Origin: Carya illinoinensis
Taxonomy: Eukaryota > Streptophyta > Magnoliopsida > Fagales > Juglandaceae
Length of the DNA: 64,000 nucleotides
Direction of reading: 5' to 3'
NCBI RefSeq assembly: GCF_018687715.1
Contig: NC_056755.1
Coordinates: 25,932,501-25,996,500, forward strand
This document shows positions 1 to 11,496 of this stretch, in pieces. A program made the position numbers and the translations under genes. Positions within the stretch are counted from its first letter, which is position 1. Each line of letters begins with the position of its first letter. Under the pieces are notes generated by a model. It searched no databases and had not been told where the DNA came from. It saw only the letters and a program-made list of their open reading frames with translations.

Positions 1-374
1 TGAACAACAACAATTAAATTGGTAAGGCTCATTTAGAAAAGGTGAGATAGAATTAAAAGGGCAATTATGTTCCAAACAAGGTTTTGTGATGACTAATCAC
101 TAGTGAGTTGATTAATGCCCTCAACTTTATTCAGAAACCTAACAATGGTAGAATGAGAACTTTAGGGCCGTGTGGCACATCCTAGGCTCGAGGAAAACCA
201 ATGGTTTGGCGTATGTGCGCAAGAATTCATGAAAAGACGGGTTTCTTCGAGCCAATTCGTCCAATGCCTGAAACGAACCAGGAGTGTTAATGAGGGATGG
301 ATGTGATGTGAGATTGCCCTTGAGAAAATGGTTTAAGAGGCTCGGGCTTTGGGCCGATTAGTTCCAATGCACAT

Positions 375-388
375 GTAGGTGCACCTAC
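375..388. repeat. Palindrome GTAGGTGCACCTAC in A
   Basis: A perfect 14-bp palindrome near the 3' end of A in units 1, 3, 5 and 7. Most other A copies have one change (gcaggtgcacctac) and keep a 10-bp palindrome. It lies at the place where A lacks about 33 bp relative to B and C. Confidence 0.85.
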
Positions 389-832
389 GTGGGATTGTAT
401 TCCATCTATTGAAATGTGTTGGATCAATTCTAATCCACTAATTCACTCTATGAATGATGAAAAACAACAATAAAAGTCATAAGGTCCGTATAAAAAAGGC
501 GAGAATGAATTAATAAGAAAATTAAGCTCAAAACATCGTTTAGAGAAGACTAATCACCTGTAAGTTTGTTAATGCCGTCAACTTAAGTTAAAACCTTCAC
601 AATGGCAGGTTGTGGTCATGAAGGACATGTGGCACTTCTTGGGCTCGATGGAAACCGATGGTGGGGCTTATGTGGGCTGCGATTGGAAGAACGAAAGAAA
701 AGGCGGGTCTGTTCGGGGCCAATTAGTCCATTTCTATCAATCAGCTGGAAGGGTTAAGGTGGGAGGCATTTTATGAGATTTCACTTGAGAAAATAATATA
801 AAAGGCATGGGTTAGGGGCTGATTAGTTGCAA

Positions 833-848
833 TGCACATGGATGTGCA
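833..848. repeat. Dyad TGCACAT-GG-ATGTGCA in B
   Basis: Perfect 7-bp arms around a 2-bp centre, kept in nearly all B copies. Exceptions are units 10 and 11 (cacgtgg), 39 (cacctgg) and 42 (atgttca). The aligned place in C reads tgcacatggaggtgcg, a decayed form. Confidence 0.85.
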
Positions 849-1430
849 CTAAGGTGGGGATTGGCGGGGACTTGGGCGTTGGAATGACATTCCTTCAACT
901 TAAATGTCGTGGATCAATTCCAATCCACTAATTCACTCTTAGATTGATAAAGAACAAGAATAGAAGTCGTAAGGTCCACATATATAAGCTAAGAAAGAAT
1001 TAAAAAGGAAATTAACGTGAAAACACGGTTTAGAGATGACTATTGACTTGTGAGTTGATTAATGCCCTCAACTCAAGCTAGAAGCTCAACCATGGTGAGA
1101 TGAGAACATGTGGGGCGTGTGGCACTTCTTCGGCTTGAGGGAAACCGTTTGTATTCTGAGCGGGGGCTACAATTGGAACAGTGATAGAAAAGATAGGTTT
1201 ATTCGAGTCAATTCGTTCAGTGCTAGAAATGAGCTGTAAGGCTTTAATCATGGACGCATTTGATGAGATTTCCCTTGAGAAAATGGTGTAAAGGGCGTTG
1301 GCTTTTGGGCCGATTAGTTGCAATGCACATGGAGGTGCGCGTAGGTGGCAATTGGCTGTGACTTGTCTGTTCCATTGACATTCCTTTTGTCGAAATGTGC
1401 TGGATCAAGTGTATTCTTCAAATTCACTCT

Positions 1431-2868
1431 ATGAAGGATGAACAACAACAATTAAATTTGTAAGGCTCATTTAGAAAAGGTGAGATAGAATTAAAAGGGC
1501 AATTATGTTCAAAACAAGGTTTTGTGATGACTAATCACTTGGGAGTTGATTAATGCCCTCAACTTTATTCAGAAACCTAACAATGGTGGAATGCGAACTT
1601 TAGGGCCGTGTGGCACATCCTAGGCTCGAGGAAAACCAATGGTTTGGCGTATGTGCGCAAGAATTCATGAAAAGACGGGTTTGTTCGAGCCAATTCGTCC
1701 AATGCCTGAAACGAACCAGGAGTGTTAATGAGGGATGGATGTGATGTGAGATTGCCCTTGAGAAAATGGTTTAAGAGGCTCGGGCTTTGGGCTGATTAGT
1801 TCCAATGCACATGCAGGTGCACCTACGTGGGATTGTATTCCATCTATTGAAATGTGTTGGATCAATTATAATCCACTAATTCACTCTATGAATGACGAAA
1901 AACAACAATAAAAGTCATAAGGTCCGTATAAAAAAGGCGAGAATGGATTAATAAGAAAATTAAGGTCAAAACATCGTTTAGAGACGACTAATCACCTGTA
2001 AGTTTGTTAATGCCGTCAACTTAAGTTAAAACCATCACAATGGCAGGTTGTGGTCATGAAGGACATGTGGCAGTTCTTGGGCTCGATGGAAACCGATGGT
2101 GGGGCTTATGTGGGCTGCGATTGGAAGAACGAAAGAAAAGGCGGGTCTTTTCGGGGCCAATTCGTCCATTTCTATCAATCAGCTGGAAGGGTTAAGGTGG
2201 GAGGCATTTCATGAGATTTCACTTGAGAAAATAATATAAAAGGCATGGGTTAGGGGCTGATTAGTTGCAATGCACATGGATGTGCACCAAGGTGGCGATT
2301 GGCGGGGACTTGGGCGTTGGAATGACATTCCTTCAACGGAAATGTCGTGGATCAATTCCAATCCACTAATTCACTCTTAGATTGATAAAGAACAAGAATA
2401 GAAGTCGTAAGGTCCACATATATAAGCTAAGAAAGAATTAAAAAGGAAATTAACGTGAAAACACGGTTTAGAGATGACTATTGACTTGTGAGTTGATTAA
2501 TGCCCTCAACTCAAGCTAGAAGCTCAACCATGGTGAGATGAGAACATGTGGGGCGTGTGGCACTTCTTCGGCTTGAGGGAAACCGTTTGTATGCTAAATG
2601 GGGGCTACAATTGGAACAGTGATAGAAAAGATAGGTTTATTCGAGTCAATTCGTTCAGTGCTAGAAATGAGCTGTAAGGCTTTAATCATGGACGCATTTG
2701 ATGAGATTTCCCTTGAGAAAATGGTGTAAAGGGCGTTGGCTTTTGGGCCGATTAGTTGCAATGCACATGGAGGTGCGCGTAGGTGGCAATTGGCTGTGAC
2801 TTGTCTGTTCCATTGACATTCCTTTTGTCGAAATGTGCTGGATCAAGTGTATTCTTCAAATTCACTCT
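1431..2868 (+). repeat. Unit 2, ABC, 1,438 bp
   Basis: A 1431-1887, B 1888-2377, C 2378-2868. Even subtype of the first block: A has cttgggag and attataatcc; B has aggtcaaaac, accatcac and gtggcagttc. In C the base at 2596 is A rather than G, which puts a TAG stop into the recurrent minus-strand ORF. No difference from unit 4 was seen. Confidence 0.96.
1510..1538. repeat. Paired short dyads in A (CAAAAC/GTTTTG and GTGAT/ATCAC)
   Basis: CAAAAC (1510-1515) and GTTTTG (1519-1524) flank a 3-bp spacer. GTGAT (1524-1528) and ATCAC (1534-1538) flank a 5-bp spacer. The two dyads share one base. They are present in most A copies; units 1, 3, 5 and 7 have ccaaac, which weakens the first. Function unknown. 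Confidence 0.7.
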
Positions 2869-4306
2869 ATGAAGGATGAACAACAACAATTAAATTGGTA
2901 AGGCTCATTTAGAAAAGGTGAGATAGAATTAAAAGGGCAATTATGTTCCAAACAAGGTTTTGTGATGACTAATCACTAGTGAGTTGATTAATGCCCTCAA
3001 CTTTATTCAGAAACCTAACAATGGTAGAATGAGAACTTTAGGGCCGTGTGGCACATCCTAGGCTCGAGGAAAACCAATGGTTTGGCGTATGTGCGCAAGA
3101 ATTCATGAAAAGACGGGTTTCTTCGAGCCAATTCGTCCAATGCCTGAAACGAACCAGGAGTGTTAATGAGGGATGGATGTGATGTGAGATTGCCCTTGAG
3201 AAAATGGTTTAAGAGGCTCGGGCTTTGGGCCGATTAGTTCCAATGCACATGTAGGTGCACCTACGTGGGATTGTATTCCATCTATTGAAATGTGTTGGAT
3301 CAATTCTAATCCACTAATTCACTCTATGAATGATGAAAAACAACAATAAAAGTCATAAGGTCCGTATAAAAAAGGCGAGAATGAATTAATAAGAAAATTA
3401 AGCTCAAAACATCGTTTAGAGAAGACTAATCACCTGTAAGTTTGTTAATGCCGTCAACTTAAGTTAAAACCTTCACAATGGCAGGTTGTGGTCATGAAGG
3501 ACATGTGGCACTTCTTGGGCTCGATGGAAACCGATGGTGGGGCTTATGTGGGCTGCGATTGGAAGAACGAAAGAAAAGGCGGGTCTGTTCGGGGCCAATT
3601 AGTCCATTTCTATCAATCAGCTGGAAGGGTTAAGGTGGGAGGCATTTTATGAGATTTCACTTGAGAAAATAATATAAAAGGCATGGGTTAGGGGCTGATT
3701 AGTTGCAATGCACATGGATGTGCACTAAGGTGGGGATTGGCGGGGACTTGGGCGTTGGAATGACATTCCTTCAACTTAAATGTCGTGGATCAATTCCAAT
3801 CCACTAATTCACTCTTAGATTGATAAAGAACAAGAATAGAAGTCGTAAGGTCCACATATATAAGCTAAGAAAGAATTAAAAAGGAAATTAACGTGAAAAC
3901 ACGGTTTAGAGATGACTATTGACTTGTGAGTTGATTAATGCCCTCAACTCAAGCTAGAAGCTCAACCATGGTGAGATGAGAACATGTGGGGCGTGTGGCA
4001 CTTCTTCGGCTTGAGGGAAACCGTTTGTATTCTGAGCGGGGGCTACAATTGGAACAGTGATAGAAAAGATAGGTTTATTCGAGTCAATTCGTTCAGTGCT
4101 AGAAATGAGCTGTAAGGCTTTAATCATGGACGCATTTGATGAGATTTCCCTTGAGAAAATGGTGTAAAGGGCGTTGGCTTTTGGGCCGATTAGTTGCAAT
4201 GCACATGGAGGTGCGCGTAGGTGGCAATTGGCTGTGACTTGTCTGTTCCATTGACATTCCTTTTGTCGAAATGTGCTGGATCAAGTGTATTCTTCAAATT
4301 CACTCT
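2869..4306 (+). repeat. Unit 3, ABC, 1,438 bp
   Basis: A 2869-3325, B 3326-3815, C 3816-4306. Odd subtype; I saw no difference from the part of unit 1 inside the window. It opens the second copy of the 2,876-bp double unit. Confidence 0.96.
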
Positions 4307-5744
4307 ATGAAGGATGAACAACAACAATTAAATTTGTAAGGCTCATTTAGAAAAGGTGAGATAGAATTAAAAGGGCAATTATGTTCAAAACAAGGTTTTG
4401 TGATGACTAATCACTTGGGAGTTGATTAATGCCCTCAACTTTATTCAGAAACCTAACAATGGTGGAATGCGAACTTTAGGGCCGTGTGGCACATCCTAGG
4501 CTCGAGGAAAACCAATGGTTTGGCGTATGTGCGCAAGAATTCATGAAAAGACGGGTTTGTTCGAGCCAATTCGTCCAATGCCTGAAACGAACCAGGAGTG
4601 TTAATGAGGGATGGATGTGATGTGAGATTGCCCTTGAGAAAATGGTTTAAGAGGCTCGGGCTTTGGGCTGATTAGTTCCAATGCACATGCAGGTGCACCT
4701 ACGTGGGATTGTATTCCATCTATTGAAATGTGTTGGATCAATTATAATCCACTAATTCACTCTATGAATGACGAAAAACAACAATAAAAGTCATAAGGTC
4801 CGTATAAAAAAGGCGAGAATGGATTAATAAGAAAATTAAGGTCAAAACATCGTTTAGAGACGACTAATCACCTGTAAGTTTGTTAATGCCGTCAACTTAA
4901 GTTAAAACCATCACAATGGCAGGTTGTGGTCATGAAGGACATGTGGCAGTTCTTGGGCTCGATGGAAACCGATGGTGGGGCTTATGTGGGCTGCGATTGG
5001 AAGAACGAAAGAAAAGGCGGGTCTTTTCGGGGCCAATTCGTCCATTTCTATCAATCAGCTGGAAGGGTTAAGGTGGGAGGCATTTCATGAGATTTCACTT
5101 GAGAAAATAATATAAAAGGCATGGGTTAGGGGCTGATTAGTTGCAATGCACATGGATGTGCACCAAGGTGGCGATTGGCGGGGACTTGGGCGTTGGAATG
5201 ACATTCCTTCAACGGAAATGTCGTGGATCAATTCCAATCCACTAATTCACTCTTAGATTGATAAAGAACAAGAATAGAAGTCGTAAGGTCCACATATATA
5301 AGCTAAGAAAGAATTAAAAAGGAAATTAACGTGAAAACACGGTTTAGAGATGACTATTGACTTGTGAGTTGATTAATGCCCTCAACTCAAGCTAGAAGCT
5401 CAACCATGGTGAGATGAGAACATGTGGGGCGTGTGGCACTTCTTCGGCTTGAGGGAAACCGTTTGTATGCTAAATGGGGGCTACAATTGGAACAGTGATA
5501 GAAAAGATAGGTTTATTCGAGTCAATTCGTTCAGTGCTAGAAATGAGCTGTAAGGCTTTAATCATGGACGCATTTGATGAGATTTCCCTTGAGAAAATGG
5601 TGTAAAGGGCGTTGGCTTTTGGGCCGATTAGTTGCAATGCACATGGAGGTGCGCGTAGGTGGCAATTGGCTGTGACTTGTCTGTTCCATTGACATTCCTT
5701 TTGTCGAAATGTGCTGGATCAAGTGTATTCTTCAAATTCACTCT
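4307..5744 (+). repeat. Unit 4, ABC, 1,438 bp
   Basis: A 4307-4763, B 4764-5253, C 5254-5744. Even subtype, apparently identical to unit 2, including the stop-creating A at 5472 in C. Confidence 0.96.
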
Positions 5745-7182
5745 ATGAAGGATGAACAACAACAATTAAATTGGTAAGGCTCATTTAGAAAAGGTGAGAT
5801 AGAATTAAAAGGGCAATTATGTTCCAAACAAGGTTTTGTGATGACTAATCACTAGTGAGTTGATTAATGCCCTCAACTTTATTCAGAAACCTAACAATGG
5901 TAGAATGAGAACTTTAGGGCCGTGTGGCACATCCTAGGCTCGAGGAAAACCAATGGTTTGGCGTATGTGCGCAAGAATTCATGAAAAGACGGGTTTCTTC
6001 GAGCCAATTCGTCCAATGCCTGAAACGAACCAGGAGTGTTAATGAGGGATGGATGTGATGTGAGATTGCCCTTGAGAAAATGGTTTAAGAGGCTCGGGCT
6101 TTGGGCCGATTAGTTCCAATGCACATGTAGGTGCACCTACGTGGGATTGTATTCCATCTATTGAAATGTGTTGGATCAATTCTAATCCACTAATTCACTC
6201 TATGAATGATGAAAAACAACAATAAAAGTCATAAGGTCCGTATAAAAAAGGCGAGAATGAATTAATAAGAAAATTAAGCTCAAAACATCGTTTAGAGAAG
6301 ACTAATCACCTGTAAGTTTGTTAATGCCGTCAACTTAAGTTAAAACCTTCACAATGGCAGGTTGTGGTCATGAAGGACATGTGGCACTTCTTGGGCTCGA
6401 TGGAAACCGATGGTGGGGCTTATGTGGGCTGCGATTGGAAGAACGAAAGAAAAGGCGGGTCTGTTCGGGGCCAATTAGTCCATTTCTATCAATCAGCTGG
6501 AAGGGTTAAGGTGGGAGGCATTTTATGAGATTTCACTTGAGAAAATAATATAAAAGGCATGGGTTAGGGGCTGATTAGTTGCAATGCACATGGATGTGCA
6601 CTAAGGTGGGGATTGGCGGGGACTTGGGCGTTGGAATGACATTCCTTCAACATAAATGTCGTGGATCAATTCCAATCCACTAATTCACTCTTAGATTGAT
6701 AAAGAACAAGAATAGAAGTCGTAAGGTCCACATATATAAGCTAAGAAAGAATTAAAAAGGAAATTAACGTGAAAACACGGTTTAGAGATGACTATTGACT
6801 TGTGAGTTGATTAATGCCCTCAACTCAAGCTAGAAGCTCAACCATGGTGAGATGAGAACATGTGGGGCGTGTGGCACTTCTTCGGCTTGAGGGAAACCGT
6901 TTGTATTCTGAGCGGGGGCTACAATTGGAACAGTGATAGAAAAGATAGGTTTATTCGAGTCAATTCGTTCAGTGCTAGAAATGAGCTGTAAGGCTTTAAT
7001 CATGGACGCATTTGATGAGATTTCCCTTGAGAAAATGGTGTAAAGGGCGTTGGCTTTTGGGCCGATTAGTTGCAATGCACATGGAGGTGCGCGTAGGTGG
7101 CAATTGGCTGTGACTTGTCTGTTCCATTGACATTCCTTTTGTCGAAATGTGCTGGATCAAGTGTATTCTTCAAATTCACTCT
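5745..7182 (+). repeat. Unit 5, ABC, 1,438 bp
   Basis: A 5745-6201, B 6202-6691, C 6692-7182. Odd subtype. The one private change seen against units 1 and 3 is A at 6652 (caacataaatg) near the end of B. Confidence 0.96.
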
Positions 7183-8620
7183 ATGAAGGATGAACAACAA
7201 CAATTAAATTTGTAAGGCTCATTTAGAAAAGGTGAGATAGAATTAAAAGGGCAATTATGTTCAAAACAAGGTTTTGTGATGACTAATCACTTGGGAGTTG
7301 ATTAATGCCCTCAACTTTATTCAGAAACCTAACAATGGTGGAATGCGAACTTTAGGGCCGTGTGGCACATCCTAGGCTCGAGGAAAACCAATGGTTTGGC
7401 GTATGTGCGCAAGAATTCATGAAAAGACGGGTTTGTTCGAGCCAATTCGTCCAATGCCTGAAACGAACCAGGAGTGTTAATGAGGGATGGATGTGATGTG
7501 AGATTGCCCTTGAGAAAATGGTTTAAGAGGCTCGGGCTTTGGGCTGATTAGTTCCAATGCACATGCAGGTGCACCTACGTGGGATTGTATTCCATCTATT
7601 GAAATGTGTTGGATCAATTATAATCCACTAATTCACTCTATGAATGACGAAAAACAACAATAAAAGTCATAAGGTCCGTATAAAAAAGGCGAGAATGGAT
7701 TAATAAGAAAATTAAGCTCAAAACATCGTTTAGAGACGACTAATCACCTGTAAGTTTGTTAATGCCGTCAACTTAAGTTAAAACCATCACAATGGCAGGT
7801 TGTGGTCATGAAGGACATGTGGCAGTTCTTGGGCTCGATGGAAACCGATGGTGGGGCTTATGTGGGCTGCGATTGGAAGAACGAAAGAAAAGGCGGGTCT
7901 TTTCGAGGCCAATTCGTCCATTTCTATCAATCAGCTGGAAGGGTTAAGGTGGGAGGCATTTCATGAGATTTCACTTGAGAAAATAATATAAAAGGCATGG
8001 GTTAGGGGCTGATTAGTTGCAATGCACATGGATGTGCACCAAGGTGGCGATTGGCGGGGACTTGGGCGTTGGAATGACATTCCTTCAACGGAAATGTCGT
8101 GGATCAATTCCAATCCACTAATTCACTCTTAGATTGATAAAGAACAAGAATAGAAGTCGTAAGGTCCACATATATAAGCTAAGAAAGAATTAAAAAGGAA
8201 ATTAACGTGAAAACACGGTTTAGAGATGACTATTGACTTGTGAGTTGATTAATGCCCTCAACTCAAGCTAGAAGCTCAACCATGGTGAGATGAGAACATG
8301 TGGGGCGTGTGGCACTTCTTCGGCTTGAGGGAAACCGTTTGTATGCTGAATGGGGGCTACAATTGGAACAGTGATAGAAAAGATAGGTTTATTCGAGTCA
8401 ATTCGTTCAGTGCTAGAAATGAGCTGTAAGGCTTTAATCATGGACGCATTTGATGAGATTTCCCTTGAGAAAATGGTGTAAAGGGCGTTGGCTTTTGGGC
8501 CGATTAGTTGCAATGCACATGGAGGTGCGCGTAGGTGGCAATTGGCTGTGACTTGTCTGTTCCATTGACATTCCTTTTGTCGAAATGTGCTGGATCAAGT
8601 GTATTCTTCAAATTCACTCT
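7183..8620 (+). repeat. Unit 6, ABC, 1,438 bp
   Basis: A 7183-7639, B 7640-8129, C 8130-8620. Even subtype, but B reads agctcaaaac (C at 7717) and cgaggcc (A at 7906). C has G at 8348 instead of A, so the minus-strand ORF is open here, unlike units 2 and 4. Confidence 0.96.
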
Positions 8621-10058
8621 ATGAAGGATGAACAACAACAATTAAATTGGTAAGGCTCATTTAGAAAAGGTGAGATAGAATTAAAAGGGCAATTATGTTC
8701 CAAACAAGGTTTTGTGATGACTAATCACTAGTGAGTTGATTAATGCCCTCAACTTTATTCAGAAACCTAACAATGGTAGAATGAGAACTTTAGGGCCGTG
8801 TGGCACATCCTAGGCTCGAGGAAAACCAATGGTTTGGCGTATGTGCGCAAGAATTCATGAAAAGACGGGTTTCTTCGAGCCAATTCGTCCAATGCCTGAA
8901 ACGAACCAGGAGTGTTAATGAGGGATGGATGTGATGTGAGATTGCCCTTGAGAAAATGGTTTAAGAGGCTCGGGCTTTGGGCCGATTAGTTCCAATGCAC
9001 ATGTAGGTGCACCTACGTGGGATTGTATTTCATCTATTGAAATGTGTTGGATCAATTCTAATCCACTAATTCACTCTATGAATGATGAAAAACAACAATA
9101 AAAGTCATAAGGTCCGTATAAAAAAGGCGAGAATGAATTAATAAGAAAATTAAGCTCAAAACATCGTTTAGAGAAGACTAATCACCTGTAAGTTTGTTAA
9201 TGCCGTCAACTTAAGTTAAAACCTTCACAATGGCAGGTTGTGGTCATGAAGGACATGTGGCACTTCTTGGGCTCGATGGAAACCGATGGTGGGGCTTATG
9301 TGGGCTGCGATTGGAAGAACGAAAGAAAAGGCGGGTCTGTTCGGGGCCAATTAGTCCATTTCTATCAATCAGCTGGAAGGGTTAAGGTGGGAGGCATTTT
9401 ATGAGATTTCACTTGAGAAAATAATATAAAAGGCATGGGTTAGGGGCTGATTAGTTGCAATGCACATGGATGTGCACTAAGGTGGGGATTGGCGGGGACT
9501 TGGGCGTTGGAATGACATTCCTTCAACTTAAATGTCGTGGATCAATTCCAATCCACTAATTCACTCTTAGATTGATAAAGAACAAGAATAGAAGTCGTAA
9601 GGTCCACATATATAAGCTAAGAAAGAATTAAAAAGGAAATTAACGTGAAAACACGGTTTAGAGATGACTATTGACTTGTGAGTTGATTAATGCCCTCAAC
9701 TCAAGCTAGAAGCTCAACCATGGTGAGATGAGAACATGTGGGGCGTGTGGCACTTCTTCGGCTTGAGGGAAACCGTTTGTATTCTGAGCGGGGGCTACAA
9801 TTGGAACAGTGATAGAAAAGATAGGTTTATTCGAGTCAATTCGTTCAGTGCTAGAAATGAGCTGTAAGGCTTTAATCATGGACGCATTTGATGAGATTTC
9901 CCTTGAGAAAATGGTGTAAAGGGCGTTGGCTTTTGGGCCGATTAGTTGCAATGCACATGGAGGTGCGCGTAGGTGGCAATTGGCTGTGACTTGTCTGTTC
10001 CATTGACATTCCTTTTGTCGAAATGTGCTGGATCAAGTGTATTCTTCAAATTCACTCT
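8621..10058 (+). repeat. Unit 7, ABC, 1,438 bp
   Basis: A 8621-9077, B 9078-9567, C 9568-10058. Odd subtype, with a private T at 9030 (gtatttcatc). It is the last complete odd unit of the 2,876-bp double-unit block. Confidence 0.96.
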
Positions 10059-11496
10059 ATGAAGGATGAACAACAACAATTAAATTTGTAAGGCTCATTT
10101 AGAAAAGGTGAGATAGAATTAAAAGGGCAATTATGTTCAAAACAAGGTTTTGTGATGACTAATCACTTGGGAGTTGATTAATGCCCTCAACTTTATTCAG
10201 AAACCTAACAATGGTGGAATGCGAACTTTAGGGCCGTGTGGCACATCCTAGGCTCGAGGAAAACCAATGGTTTGGCGTATGTGCGCAAGAATTCATGAAA
10301 AGACGGGTTTGTTCGAGCCAATTCGTCCAATGCCTGAAACGAACCAGGAGTGTTAATGAGGGATGGATGTGATGTGAGATTGCCCTTGAGAAAATGGTTT
10401 AAGAGGCTCGGGCTTTGGGCTGATTAGTTCCAATGCACATGCAGGTGCACCTACGTGGGATTGTATTCCATCTATTGAAATGTGTTGGATCAATTCTAAT
10501 CCACTAATTCACTCTATGAATGATGAAAAACAACAATAAAAGTCATAAGGTCCGTATAAAAAAGGCGAGAATGGATTAATAAGAAAATTAAGCTCAAAAC
10601 ATCGTTTAGAGACGACTAATCACCTGTAAGTTTGTTAATGCCGTCAACTTAAGTTAAAACCTTCACAATGGCAGGTTGTGGTCATGAAGGACATGTGGCA
10701 CTTCTTGGGCTCGATGGAAACCGATGGTGGGGCTTATGTGGGCTGCGATTGGAAGAACGAAAGAAAAGGCGGGTCTTTTCGGGGCCAATTTGTCCATTTC
10801 TATCAATCAGCTGGAAGGGTTAAGGTGGGAGGCATTTCATGAGATTTCACTTGAGAAAATAATATAAAAGGCATGGGTTAGGGGCTGATTAGTTCCAATG
10901 CACATGGATGTGCACCAAGGTGGCAATTGGCGGGGACTTGGGCGTTGGAATGACATTCCTTCAACGGAAATGTCGTGGATCAATTCCAATCCACTAATTC
11001 ACTCTTAGATTGATAAAGAACAAGAATAGAAGTCGTAAGGTCCACATATAGAAGCTAAGAAAGAATTAAAAAGGAAATTAACCTGAAAACACGGTTTAGA
11101 GATGACTATTGACTTGTGAGTTGATTAATGCCCTCAACAAAAGCTAGAAGCTCAACCATGGTGAGATGAGAACGTGTGGGGCGTGTGGCACTTCTTCGGC
11201 TTGAGGGAAACCGTTTGTATGCTGAATGGGGGCTACAATTGGAACAGTGATAGAAAAGATAGGTTTATTCGAGTCAATTCGTTCAGTGCTAGAAATGAGC
11301 TGTAAGGCTTTAATCATGGACGCATTTGATGAGATTTCCCTTGAGAAAATGGTGTAAAGGGCGTTGGCTTTTGGGCCGATTAGTTGCAATGCACATGGAG
11401 GTGCGCGTAGGTGGCAATTGGCTGTGACTTGTCTGTTCCATTGACATTCCTTTTGTCGAAATGTGCTGGATCAAGTGTAATGTTCAAATTCACTCT
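10059..11496 (+). repeat. Unit 8, ABC, 1,438 bp, edge of the first block
   Basis: A 10059-10515, B 10516-11005, C 11006-11496. A follows the even subtype up to about 10,495. From 10,496 onward it departs: attctaatcc, aatgatg, ccttcac, gtggcacttc, catagaag in place of the TATATAAG string, taacctg, gagaacgtg and gtaatgttc. The last two are shared with unit 9. Confidence 0.95.

Larger units (their letters stand above)
1..1430 (+). repeat. Unit 1, ABC, 5' end cut by window
   Basis: A 1-449 (first 8 bp lie outside the window), B 450-939, C 940-1430. It belongs to the odd subtype of the first block: A has aattggtaagg, ccaaac and catgtagg; B ends with caacttaaatg; C has attctgagcggggg. No difference was seen between it and unit 3. 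Confidence 0.96.
1..10495 (+). repeat. 2,876-bp double-unit block, about 3.7 copies
   Basis: Odd and even ABC subtypes alternate through units 1-8, giving a 2,876-bp period (six monomers). I saw no difference between 1-2876 and 2877-5752. The third copy has only scattered changes (6652, 7717, 7906, 8348). The fourth matches until 10,495, then diverges abruptly at 10,496. This is a recent amplification of a two-unit segment. Confidence 0.93.

Noticed and set aside
800..825. Telomere-like GGGTTAGGGG in B and TTTAGGG in A
   Set aside because: Each is a single occurrence per monomer with no tandem run; chance matches.
981..988. TATATAAG in C as a promoter TATA box
   Set aside because: It recurs in nearly every C but no transcript, initiator or downstream gene is apparent. 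Unit 8 has lost it (catagaag) without other change. A chance AT-rich string is as likely.
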